Positions 11,206 through 20,690 of a stretch of 64,000 nucleotides of DNA are shown piece after piece. The notes below the pieces were generated by a model. It saw nothing but the letters and a program-made list of their open reading frames with translations, had not been told where the DNA came from and did not search any database. Position 1 is the stretch's first letter. The number at the start of each line of letters is the position of its first letter. Location: contig NC_091127.1 of assembly GCF_040183065.1 (NCBI RefSeq), positions 103,772,834 to 103,836,833 of the forward strand. The letters run 5' to 3'. Both the position numbers and the translations under genes were made by a program. This stretch comes from Periplaneta americana (lineage: Eukaryota > Arthropoda > Insecta > Blattodea > Blattidae).

Positions 11206-12907
11206 TAAGCTGGCCATTATTCAGCACTTGCGTCTTCACCGGATGTGAATTAACAGCTTGCATATTATTTGCATCATGCAATATTTGTGTAATATGACAC
11301 GTTGCAGGTGCTTAAAGAACATGCTTTTATCATTACTCAGCAATTGCATCGTCGCCGGAAGTGATTCAGCAAGCTTGCATAATATTTGCACACTTATGCA
11401 TTACACAACATATACATCTACGTTGATTTATCTGCCACAATTACTGCTCTAAATCATAATAATGTCACATTCTGATGAATTTAATGTTAGTAATAATGTA
11501 TGGCTTAAATTAAATACGCTAAACAAACCACTCAAAATGTATTACATTGGAATAATAATAATATGAGAAGAATGTATGTGTTTAATTTACAAGTGTGCTA
11601 GATTAATTTTTTTTTATAAATTGGCTTAAAGTACAACCATTTACGCCATCAATAATTCCCACATTCCAATTTCCATTTCCCATTAATATTTATCAATTCA
11701 ATTACCAGTACATTAGAATCTTAATATTTTTTATCAATTACTCAACAATTGGCTTAAAGTACAACCAGTTTCAGGACATCCATTGGACAGCTGGCCATTA
11801 TTCAGCACTTGCGCCTTCACCGGATGTGAATTTAACAGCTTGCATATTATTTGAATCATGCAATATTTGTGTAATATAACACGTTGCTTCAAAAACAAGC
11901 TTTTATTATTACTCAGCAATTGCATCACCGGATGTGAGATTGCATAATATTTGCACATCATTGTGTAGATGAAATCTCAGACATGTATGAACTTGTGTAT
12001 TTCAACTATACAAACTTGTATGAACATATGTAATTCAAATTATTACGTTACGCCTCAACCTGCATTTGTGAATGACGTCAAACTTTAAGTTATGCCGTGT
12101 GTATTTCAAATTATTACCCCCCTCCTCCATTTCCAACTTCAGCCACATCCTGTTTAATTTACAAGTGTGCTAGATTAATTTTTTATCCATTTATGTCCCA
12201 CATTCCAACACCCATTCCCCAATCAATTAAATTACCATTACATTAGAATCTTAAGAAAAAGAATGTATGTGTTTAAGTGTGATAGATTAATTCTTGGACA
12301 CTCGCCGGATGTGACCTTGCATAATATTTGCACACATAGCAGTTTTCAAACATGTATGAACTTGTGTCTTTCACCTGAGAACAATTGCCGGATATTACTC
12401 AGCATAATATTTGCACACATAGCAGACATTGAGGAGATAAACATGTATGAACTTGTCATGCCATTACATACCTGCACGTCATACTTTAACCTTGAACTCT
12501 TAGATTGCCATTTATGACGTTACGCCCCTTTCCTACGTCATAATTTAAGCCCCCCACATTGAGGAGATAAACATGTATGAACATGTCATGCCATTACATA
12601 CCCGCATGACGTCACACTTTAACCTTGAACTCTTAGATTGCCATTTATGACGTAATTTAAGTTACGCCCCTTTCCTACGTCATAATTTAAGCCCCCACCC
12701 CCTCCGTGACGTCATACTTTAAGCCCCGCCTCCTCCATGACACCATACTTTGGCCACGCCTACTATGACGTAATACTTTGGCCACGCCCACTATGACGTA
12801 ATACTTTGGCCACGCCCACTCAAGCCTGTCACTCCCCTTAAGCCTGTCACTCCCCTCAAGCCCTAAAGCCCATTTAGCCTGTCACTCCCCGTCATTTGTA
12901 TTCTACT

Positions 12908-12913
12908 CTTGTG
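12908..12913 (+). repeat. Target-site duplication, right (CTTGTG)
   Basis: Partner of 2550-2555. The flanking bases beyond it (tttctatgc) no longer match the reverse complement of the left flank. Confidence 0.75.
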
Positions 12914-13011
12914 TTTCTATGCTCTATGTCTCTGAGCATGCGCAGTTTTTTGTATCTGGAACTTAGACTATACAAAGGCCATTACTTTTTTCTGACAATG
13001 TCATAATGAGT
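12914..13011. other. Short flank between palindrome and LINE end
   Basis: AT-rich flank after the target duplication. No feature seen. Confidence 0.4.
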
Positions 13012-13215
13012 GGATATAGAGTGTTAGTTGGGAGATCGGAGGGAAATACATCTTTGGGGAGGCGAGACTTAGATGGGAGGATAATATTAAAATGGGGTTG
13101 AGAGAGGTGGGATATTGTAATAAAGAGTGGATTAATGTTGCACAGGATAGGGACCGCTGGCGGGCTTATGTGACGGCGGCAATGAACCTGCGAGTTCCTT
13201 AAAAGCAATTTGTAA
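13012..13215 (+). pseudogene. RTE-like LINE 3' end fragment
   Basis: DNA nearly identical to the last 200 bp of the LINEs at 20690-23184 and 30347-31018: the region for RVLVGR.EG..LGR.R.RWEDNI through the terminal AAMNLRVP and stop, followed by ttgtaagcaagt. It is heavily 5'-truncated, with a frame disruption near 13050. It belongs to the family with the W-E-D-N-I C-terminal block. Confidence 0.85.
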
Positions 13216-13350
13216 GCAAGTTATAAGTACATGACAATTTCCTAAAAAAAAAATATTCTTTACTTACTGTTGATAGTTTGATGACGTACATGTTGTCATT
13301 CTTACTTAATACGAGCTTAAGCACTATTTATGCTGTTAATTAGCTACTAA

Positions 13351-14478
13351 CACTGAACAACAAATTTTTACTTTTTTTCTTGCTCCGAAATACAAATAGG
13401 TGAATATTACTAATATATGTGGCCTAAAACTGAATTTAGAATCCAAGTTGCCTCATCACGTATCATTTTCCAGAGAAAATGAATTGAATTTTTAATGAAA
13501 AATCTTCTTTTTTTTTATTTTTCACTGCTACTGGTAAAATTACAACACACTAAGGATTCAGAGTGTCTCATAATACTTGAAAAATGTGTACTGTATACAA
13601 AACTGATATTACATAGTTTAAAACACAACAACATTAAAATATTTCATTCATATAATGAGAAAAATCTCGGAATTTGAACTTACATTTAAAAGAATTTTCT
13701 GGATGACTTCTGTTTATAATTAAACCCGAAACTGTCTTTTACAAGGAACCAAAAATAGTCTGCAAGCATGCTGGATAATGATCTTCCTTTATATTGCCTT
13801 TCCATTTCAGATATTTCTTGATGAAATCTTTCCCTATGTTTCTCACTTACCGTTCCAAGATTAGGAGGAAAGAAACGCAAATGAAAATGTAAAAAGTGTA
13901 TTTTGAGCGACATATGCACTTGACATGGTTTCCACAACAAGTTCTATGTAGTTGTCTCCCCTAGAGTTTCCAAAGAAATTTGAGCAAACATCTTTGAAAG
14001 TGCACCATGCCATTTTTTCTGTAACAGAAAGTTTTTCCTCAGCCATAACTTTGTGAATTTGTGGACCGATGAAAATGCCCTCTTTCAATTTGCCCTCACT
14101 CAGACTGGTAAACATTTCTTTTAAATATAGAAAACCAAACCCTTGTGTGTTCATTGCGAAGACCTCACTTTGAACTGTTATGAAATTAACTTAATAGAAG
14201 GGATCAATATCTGTTTATTTATTAGAAGTACAAAAGAACACGCCAACAACCATAAGAAATCGGAAATAAGTCATGCACTCATAAATTGCATTAGCTTTTG
14301 TTTTGGTTTACAACCCCGAACTCGTGGCATATATTTCCTGAGGGAGCTCTTATCGAAAAGTGAAATCATAGTAAATCTAAAAAACCTTACGTGATACGAA
14401 AAAAAAAAAGGAATTCATTTTCGGATTCAGCGCGCACCAAAACATAAGGGACACATTGTTTTAAGTTGTTGTTCAGTG
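13351..14478 (-). mobile_element. Unclassified DNA element with CACTGAACAACAA inverted ends
   Basis: The 13-bp sequence CACTGAACAACAA at 13351 is repeated inverted at 14466-14478, with TAA on both outer sides (possible 3-bp target duplication). Inside, on the minus strand, is a decayed gene (13686-14154). CACT(G) ends occur in CACTA/Chapaev-type transposons, but those usually duplicate other target lengths, so the class is open. The right terminus was included in the later 290-bp tandem duplication, since the same end motif is seen again near 14760-14775. Confidence 0.6.
13686..14154 (-). pseudogene. TE-associated protein fragment with RFHQ-EI-ME motif
   Basis: Two overlapping minus-strand frames (from 14154 and from 13940) join by a single frameshift near 13930. 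The first reads FGFLYLKEMFTSLSEGKLKEG, with EKMAWCTFKDVCSNFFGN following. The second reads MSLKIHFLHFHLRFFPPN, then GTVSEKHRERFHQEISEME and SMLADYFWFLV. The block with ERFHQ-I-ME-Y-G-ML-DY-W resembles the C-terminal part of a protein found many times in arthropod genomes, but I cannot name its transposon class. It is broken and N-terminally incomplete. Confidence 0.5.
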
Positions 14479-14528
14479 TAATCAGTGTGATAACAACGAT
14501 TTTAATTTAGAATAATATTGCTTTTTAG

Positions 14529-14621
14529 CTCGATCCAGAACATCAGGGACATCGAGCCCGAGCAGCGAATCTGAAATAATGATCAAGGTCACAGAGGCTA
14601 GCTCTTCCACTTCTTCTGAAG
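14529..14621 (+). CDS. Putative cassette exon A (31 codons, phase 1-1)
   Basis: Bounded by acceptor ttgctttttag and donor GAAG|GTACAGTAATTG. Read as phase 1 the 93 bases are fully open: RSRTSGTSSPSSESEIM, then IKVTEASSSTSSE, a Ser/Glu-rich, probably disordered segment. Length is divisible by three, and entry and exit phases are equal, so inclusion or skipping keeps the frame. Exon B (300 bp downstream) shares the ending I-K-x-T-E-x-SSSTSSE. Exons C and D share the flanking intron sequences. The product is not recognised. It may be a member of a repeated-exon array that splices to the large exon at 32442. Confidence 0.6.
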
Positions 14622-14822
14622 GTACAGTAATTGTTTACATCAGTAGCATGTAGTAATTTTTGAAAGTAGGAAGCAGTAGCTAAATACAACCCATATAGAA
14701 GAAATGCATTTTCGGATTCAGGGCACACCAAACCATTGTTTTAAGTCAGAGAAAAATTCTTGTTGTTCAGTGTAATCAGTGTGATAACGACGATTTTAAT
14801 TCAGAATATTATTGCTTTTTAG

Positions 14823-14927
14823 CTGTACCCGGACCATCAGGGATGCAGCCGCGATCGCCGAGCCTGAGCATCAAGTCTAAAGGAGTGATCAAGATCACAG
14901 AGGGTAGCTCATCCACTTCTTCTGAAG
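14823..14927 (+). CDS. Putative cassette exon B (35 codons, phase 1-1)
   Basis: Acceptor attgctttttag and donor GAAG|GTACAGTAATTG. Open in phase 1: VPGPSGMQPRSPSLSIKS, then KGVIKITEGSSSTSSE. It is clearly a tandem copy of exon A with several amino-acid replacements but no stop or frame change, although the surrounding intron sequence also carries indels. That pattern suggests the coding frame has been kept. Confidence 0.6.
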
Positions 14928-15019
14928 GTACAGTAATTGTTTACATGAGTAGTGTGTAGTAAATTTTGAAAGTAGGAAGCAGTAGCTAAATACAACCCAT
15001 ATAAAAGAGATGCTGGATC

Positions 15020-15125
15020 TCTTTGGCGCTTGTTCCTGCGGTCATTTAGCTGACATCACCTTCTTTTCATTCAGACATTAGACAATACTAGCAGTTGATA
15101 AAGCATCGTAAAATAACCCATCAGA
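15020..15125 (+). repeat. SINE 3' tail fragment
   Basis: The sequence gacatcaccttcttttcattcagac ... gttgataaagcatcgtaaaataaccc matches the tail of the SINEs at 28044-28271 and 35107-35359. The tRNA-derived head is missing. Confidence 0.7.
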
Positions 15126-15324
15126 GAAGATTACTAGCACATGGGTTCAAGAACGAAAAAATTGGTCATTATTATTGATTTACTGCATTTGTCAGAAGAC
15201 TTCAATATTCTACTAGTGTATAATATTGACGGCTTCTCATAACACTGTAGGAGGAAGATGACTGTTCGTACAACAAAAATGCACTTACAGTACAGTGTAT
15301 CACATAAGTATATTGGAATTTTAG

Positions 15325-16020
15325 TTAAAGGTTTAGGTACAGGTTACAGCAGTACAATTTTTGGAAATATTCAACATGTTTTTCGTCCATTACTGTATCT
15401 TGTAGAATAATGAAAATTGGTATGTGTAAAACACTGTCTTTCTGCTATATGAAAAAAATATTTTTACGATTTCAAAAGTTACTTATATATTTTTTTCAGA
15501 ATTCATAATGGTGGCAGTTCACTGTGCTGTGATGAAGCGTTTCCTTCATAACTCATAAACTTGTTAACTTTTTCATGTTCTCTCTCTTTTATTTTATTGC
15601 TGAAACTCGTGTTTACGATATCATGCTCTTTGAACTACATTCCTTAATAAATAATTTTTTTTTTCATGTTGTGTTAGAAAATCATTTTTTTAAATGAATT
15701 TATTTTTATCAGATAATCTTTCAAAGCTAGGGAAGTGATCTTGCATCATATTGTACATATGACATGCATAAATACACAAAAAATTTCATCACAGAATGTT
15801 GGATAATTTTGAGTTATGTGAGAAACGCTTCAGTGAACTGAATTTTGAAAAGAAAAATTGTAAATAATTTTTTTAATCGTAAAAATATTTTTTTCATGTA
15901 GCAGAAGGACAATGTTTTACACACACTAATTTTCATTATAGTACAAGATACAGTAATGGAGGAAACAAATGTTGAATATTTCCAAAATTTTACTACTGTA
16001 AGCTGTACCTAACCCCTTAA
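15325..16020. mobile_element. MITE with long inverted repeats and TTAA target
   Basis: TTAA at 15325-15328 and 16017-16020 brackets AGGTTTAGGTACAG ... CTGTACCTAACCCC. The inverted arms extend about 220 bp (15329-15550 and about 15800-16016), covering the shared segments ATTACTGTATCTTGTA and CATGAAAAAAATATTTTTACG in opposite orientation. The central 250 bp are AT-rich and non-coding. A TTAA duplication points to piggyBac or Kolobok-type mobilisation. Confidence 0.8.
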
Positions 16021-16231
16021 TGTGTTTGAAATTTGTTCCAATAAACATAAAAAGCGTTTTTTGAAGACTTCCTCCTATAAATCATTATACTTAAGTAAAC
16101 ATACATACGTGGCCAACATGATTTCAATTTTACCAATAACATCATTATGTTGTAATAATTATTATGGAACAATTTACACACTTCAGAACAATGCTGTCCA
16201 ATTTGGACCACACTTATAATTTCATGTTTCA

Positions 16232-17433
16232 CTTACCGACTCTGAGATGCAGTGAACATCCCTGTTTCACTGTCGAAAGTCAGAACTGGTAGAGCTAGTG
16301 TTTAGTAGACTTTTAGCCTCGTATGTTTTTGAACTTGGGAGGGTTTGAAGACGGTGTTGATTACTCCAGTGGTTTTTATAAATTTAGATATTTTGCTTGC
16401 TATACCTTCATCAGTAATATCAGATAAATTGCAGCCTAAATAGTTAAATGAATTGACACGTTCAATTAATTTATTTGTCTTGATTTTCCTTGGAATTGGC
16501 TCTTGTCCCAAAATTCCATGAATTTTGTTTTCTCTGTAGAGATTTGCATATTGAAATCTGAAGCGATTATTTCTAGATTATAAACGGATTTTTGTAGATC
16601 TGTTTTAGCGATGAGAACCTGATCGTCAGCAAACAGTAATGTATCGAGAAGCGTGTTTCGATTAATTTGAATTCCGGCATGAAGACTTTGCCTCCAAATG
16701 TATAAAATATGGTTCATATTTATATGATAAATAGGAGAGGGGAAAGATCTCACCCCTGTCTCACACCTTGGTTTATTGAAGTCCAGCTAGTAGTTCCGCG
16801 TTCAGTTCTTATGTCAATTTCATTTTGTTGATATAAATTATAAATGGAAAAACTGATTGGATTTGGTACATTATCATGGCATAAAATCTGTAAAAGTTTA
16901 TTTCTGTTAACATTATGGAATGCTTTCAAAAGTCAATAAATGCTAAGTGTGTTTCTATATTAAACTCTCTGTGCTTTTCTATTAAATTCTTCATAGTAAA
17001 ATAGCCATCACAACATGATCTTCCTTTTCGGAATCCATTTTGTTCCTCAGTGATTTTGTCTTCATAAAGGTGTAATAATTTATTTTTGATTATGGTTGTG
17101 TAGATTTTATAACCTGAATTGAGAAGGCTTATGCCTCTGTAACTTCCACATTGTTCTTTTCCCCTTCTTATAGCTGGGTATTATAACAGCCTTTTTCCAA
17201 CTTTCTGGGAGTTTTGATCCTCCCCAAATATTGTTTAAGAAGTATAAAAATCTATAAGTAAATTCTTCCCCAGCGCATTTGAAAAGCTCTATATTTAAAC
17301 CATCTCCAGCTGGAGCTTATTCATTTTTTTAGCGTTTATATACTTTAGTGTGTTCGTCATAAGTAATAGCATCCGTTGTGTTGTTGTTGGAGTTCGTTAA
17401 TATAAGAGGCATATTTTTCTGGAACCATATATA
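16232..17433 (-). pseudogene. LINE reverse transcriptase, decayed (3' half)
   Basis: Minus-strand frames give, in N-to-C order, APAGDGLNIELFKCAGE, LPESWKKAVIIPSYKKG, NQGVRQGWDLSPLLF-type sequence, then LLFADDQVLIAKTDLQKS (the FADD catalytic motif), STEKTKFMEFW and ERVNSFNYLGCNLSD. Several frameshifts and stops separate them. The upstream linker part of the same LINE lies at 23662-23990, so one insertion (17434-23661) splits it. Confidence 0.8.
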
Positions 17434-17879
17434 GAGTGAATCAAAAGTCTGAAACCATACAAATATCTTCCATATGCTTGATTTTCGATTACTATAGTTG
17501 TTACCAGTATTTGTAAAATAAAACGCTCTACCAGTGACACATTCGATTCTAGCCCTCAGCTATATCAAAAGCCGCCATTTTGGATGCAACTTTGAAATTT
17601 TAAATGGAAAGGGGGTCATGTAAGTACTCAAAATCATGTGAAAGTTTCTGAAAAAATCAATGTCACTATCCATTTTGAGATATCTCAAATCATTTTCAAG
17701 TTATTTAAAGATCACTGTCATAATGACACAAACATTAGTTACAGCATCTACAGATATTTTGTAACAATATGGTAAGTGCTAAGGGTGCTTTGGAAAAGGT
17801 ATTTTTATGCAATTCTGGTAATCAACTTTTTCTAGTTTGCTGTTTGATTAACCTGTGGCAGTTTCAATGCATTGTTGTG

Positions 17880-18240
17880 ATTATTTGAAGCTTTCCTATA
17901 ACAAATTTCTTGATTTTCGTGATAGAATTATCGAAAGAGGAAAGAATTGATATCATTCTCCATTCTGGTAGGTAAGCAAAAGAAATGTTGCAGCAGACTG
18001 GATGAACAGTTCCCTGGACATTAGATTGGTCGGTGTGGACCAGTAGAATGGTCAGTCAGGTCTCCAGATGTATAGTCGGAGGCACCGATTTTGGCAGATG
18101 ACCTCAATGACATTTCCAGTAGGCGAGCCAATATTGTTTCTGTAAGTTGCGAGAATGAGATGCGATAACATTCTGAGTCGTTCATATTTTCATAACAGCA
18201 GCTCATATCAATTATCCTTATTATGAAACACACCACGGTA
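17880..18240 (+). pseudogene. Transposase fragment of the long-TIR element, left
   Basis: Adjacent to the left inverted repeat. The DNA encoding LSKEERIDIILHSG, through the region for WTLDWSVWTSRMVSQVSRC, is recognisably the same as the minus-strand copy at 20470-20690. It contains stops and frameshifts. Confidence 0.55.
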
Positions 18241-19600
18241 CAGTCCTACTCAAAGAATACCTTTAATAAATGTAAATGACTTCCGTTCTCAATGATTTTA
18301 CAATACGTCTCCTACATTTTCTAAATTAAATTAATTCTTAATTAAAAGGAAAATTCTACCTTTACCAGATCAATATACAAGATTTGTCCAGTAATAATCT
18401 AGGGATCGTCTACTGGTGGTGCGACAATTCAAGTTAATAAAATTACAATTCTTCTTAATAATCAAAATATAATTTGGTTAAATGGGTAAAATTGCATGCT
18501 GCGGAAGTTAGATTTATATAAGAGTATAATAAATAGGATTGTAATGGATATTACAAGGGCAATAATTTCTTCACACGCACATTGTGAATAGAACAGAGAA
18601 TAAAGCATTTTAAAATATTCGAAATCGTACAAAATATCGGAGAAACCAATTTTCCCTGCACAAATTGCACCAATTGAAAAATATAATTACCATTCACAAT
18701 AAATACTGTATTTTATGGATTCTAAAAAGTTGTTTATTAATCTAGAGGTATTGGCTGATGACTATACTAAATTCTAGCACAACATTCATTCAGAATATGT
18801 AGAAATTACACTTTGGATTTTACTAAATGTATAGGCCTACTATCAAAAGGTGTTACATACCCCCTTAAATACTGTACATGTGTTACCTGTGCGATATCCG
18901 ATGTTTAATTTTTAAAAATATAATTCATAGTACTGAAACTGCCATATTGAATTCGCACAAATTGTATTATTCGTAATTTTCGTCTCGAAAACCCCTAAGA
19001 TATCTAATTTAATTTTTCACCCATTTTTGTCCCACTCCACCACTTTACGGACAAAGTCGGACTAAATAATACCTTATTCGTATTCTGTGATCGCAAAGAT
19101 CCCCAAATATCGACTTTCATCGAGATCGGATGACATGAGATTTCTCACTCCCTTCTGCCTTTTCATCAGTACCTTAGGATATGGTATTTAAAAAATCTAA
19201 GAATGTTTAACCAATATTGTAGAGAGTAACCTTCACTTTAAATTTTACGTCTCTAGTTAAACATAGTTTAGTGAATTTTTAAAATCGTCGACTTCTTTCT
19301 CTCTCCTCTCTGCTCGGAAGTAAAATAAATAAATAAATAAATAAAATTTTAAAAAAAGTTATTTCAAGGGAGTAGCCTACATGAAATTGAATTTTTTTAC
19401 TTTTCTTATACATTTTAGAAACAATTCTGAGAGATGAGATGAATAGTCTAACCCAATTTTATGAGTGAATCTTTGTATTAAATTTAAAGGCTGCACGTCT
19501 GCTGATTAAACAAAATAAATCGGTATAATTATTTTCATCATTACTGCCTCCCATTTTCCATCCCTTAATGTTCGTATTTCGTAAAACTCAGTCTTATCTA
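18241..19600. other. AT-rich filler, no gene recognised
   Basis: No long frame, tRNA or clear repeat. Short (aaat)n occurs near 19327. It probably represents unknown inserted or diverged DNA inside the long-TIR element. Confidence 0.4.
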
Positions 19601-19622
19601 TTGACTAAAGATTAACATATTT

Positions 19623-19625
<3 letters not shown>

Positions 19626-19668
<43 letters not shown>

Positions 19669-20066
19669 CAGATTATATTTCCATTTCGTACAATATTCTG
19701 GTCACGAGACATAATCATATACTTTGTCTTCTCGGGATTTACCACCAAACCTATCGCTTTATTTGCTTCAAGTAAAATTTCCTTCTTTTCCATAATCGTT
19801 TGTGGAGTTTTTCCTAACATATTCACGTCATCCGCATAGACAAAAAGCTGATGTAACCCGTTAAATTCCAAACCCTCTCTGTTATCCTGAACTTTCCTAA
19901 TAGCATATTCTAGAGCGAAGTTAAAAAGTAAAGGTGATAGTGCATCTCCCTGCTTTAGCCCGCAGTGAATTGGAAAAGCATCAGATAGAAACTGGCCTAT
20001 ACGGACACTGCTGTAAGTTTCATTGAGACACATTTTAATTAATCGAACAAGCTTCTTGGGAATACC
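19626..20066 (-). pseudogene. RTE-like LINE internal RT fragment ending in (TA)n
   Basis: It encodes [40 protein letters not shown] and [16 protein letters not shown], including the Y-A-D-D catalytic box. It is about 90% identical to the matching part of the larger LINE at 20690-23184. It is truncated at both ends; the 3' side runs into a TA tract at 19626-19666. Confidence 0.85.
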
Positions 20067-20227
20067 AAAGACACATATAGACTACTGTAATATTTGTTTA
20101 GTTTTTGGAGGTGTCTGTCCAGAGTGCACAAATACTCGGGCGTGCATGTTTACTCTTATGTCCTACCCATTCCACTGCGACAGAGATAACAACCGATCTT
20201 GCAGCGGTGAGAACTCCCTCTCCAGAT

Positions 20228-20690
20228 CGCAATAAGAAAATCCATCTGCCAAAATTCCTGGCGCGACCTATAACACCTCTAGATTTTTTCTTTTGGGGTT
20301 ACATAAAGAACTTGATATATGGAAAGAAAATTGAGAATGTGGAGAGAACATTTTGTAGCACTTTAGCACAATCTTCAATGATACGATTCTTTAAATGTTC
20401 CACATTCTCAATTTTCTCATCATATACCAAGTTCTTTATGTAACCCCAAAAGAAAAAATCAAGGGGTGTTACATCTGGAGACCTGACTGACCATTCTACT
20501 GGCCCACGCCGACCAATCCAATGTCCAGGGAACTGTTCGTCCAGTCTGCTGCAACATTTCTGTGGCTAAACCCACCAGAATGAAGAATGATATCAATTCT
20601 TTCCTCTTTCGATAATGCCATCATGAAAATCAAGAAATTTGTTATAGGAAAGCTCCAAATAATCACAGGCAGAGAAGGCCTGACGGCCTT
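20228..20690. repeat. Inverted transposase fragments forming a hairpin
   Basis: On the plus strand 20270-20340 encodes the block ITPLDFFFWGYIKNLIYGKK, typical of the C-terminal catalytic region of IS630/mariner transposases (the usual form is D-x-x-PLDFF-WG). The same DNA, about 68 bp, returns inverted at 20395-20470 with a spacer near 55 bp. It continues on the minus strand to 20690 as the N-proximal part of the gene (SKEERIDIILHSG). Two transposase pieces are therefore joined head to head. Confidence 0.65.

Larger units (their letters stand above)
2556..12907. mobile_element. 10.35-kb palindromic element, Polinton-like ends
   Basis: The whole interval is one inverted repeat. The left arm (2556 to about 7795) re-appears in reverse complement from about 7796 to 12907, differing mainly by microsatellite length and two small tandem duplications. 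It is bracketed by the direct repeat CTTGTG at 2550-2555 and 12908-12913, which looks like a 6-bp target-site duplication. The termini are AGTAGAATAC and GTATTCTACT, that is 5'-AG and CT-3'. A 6-bp duplication with AG/CT ends is the published signature of Polinton/Maverick elements. However, no family-B DNA polymerase, integrase, packaging ATPase or capsid gene is visible, so the assignment is inference. Alternatives are a foldback-type element or a non-autonomous derivative of an unknown DNA transposon. Confidence 0.85.
14411..15011 (+). repeat. 290-bp tandem duplication carrying exons A and B
   Basis: The unit from 14411 (attcattttcggattcag) repeats from 14701 (atgcattttcggattcag). Both copies contain the TE end, the intron 3' part (gtgataacRacgatttt), an exon and the donor context, and end in agtaggaagcagtagctaaa. 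The second copy has extra bases before ttcttgttgttcagtg. Confidence 0.85.

Noticed and set aside
2556-12907. Ordinary piggyBac element, because of the cysteine-rich exon
   Set aside because: The flanking duplication is CTTGTG, not TTAA, and no DDE domain is present.
2556-12907. Assembly artefact as the only explanation for the palindrome
   Set aside because: The arms differ by substitutions, microsatellite lengths, a 69-bp duplication and a 27-bp repeat copy, and a 6-bp duplication sits at the ends. Artefactual mirror copies would be expected to be identical and to lack a target duplication. Long-read confirmation is still desirable.
20105-20443. Intact mariner transposase
   Set aside because: Only the PLDFFFWGYIKNL block is recognisable; the frame then runs into its own inverted copy.
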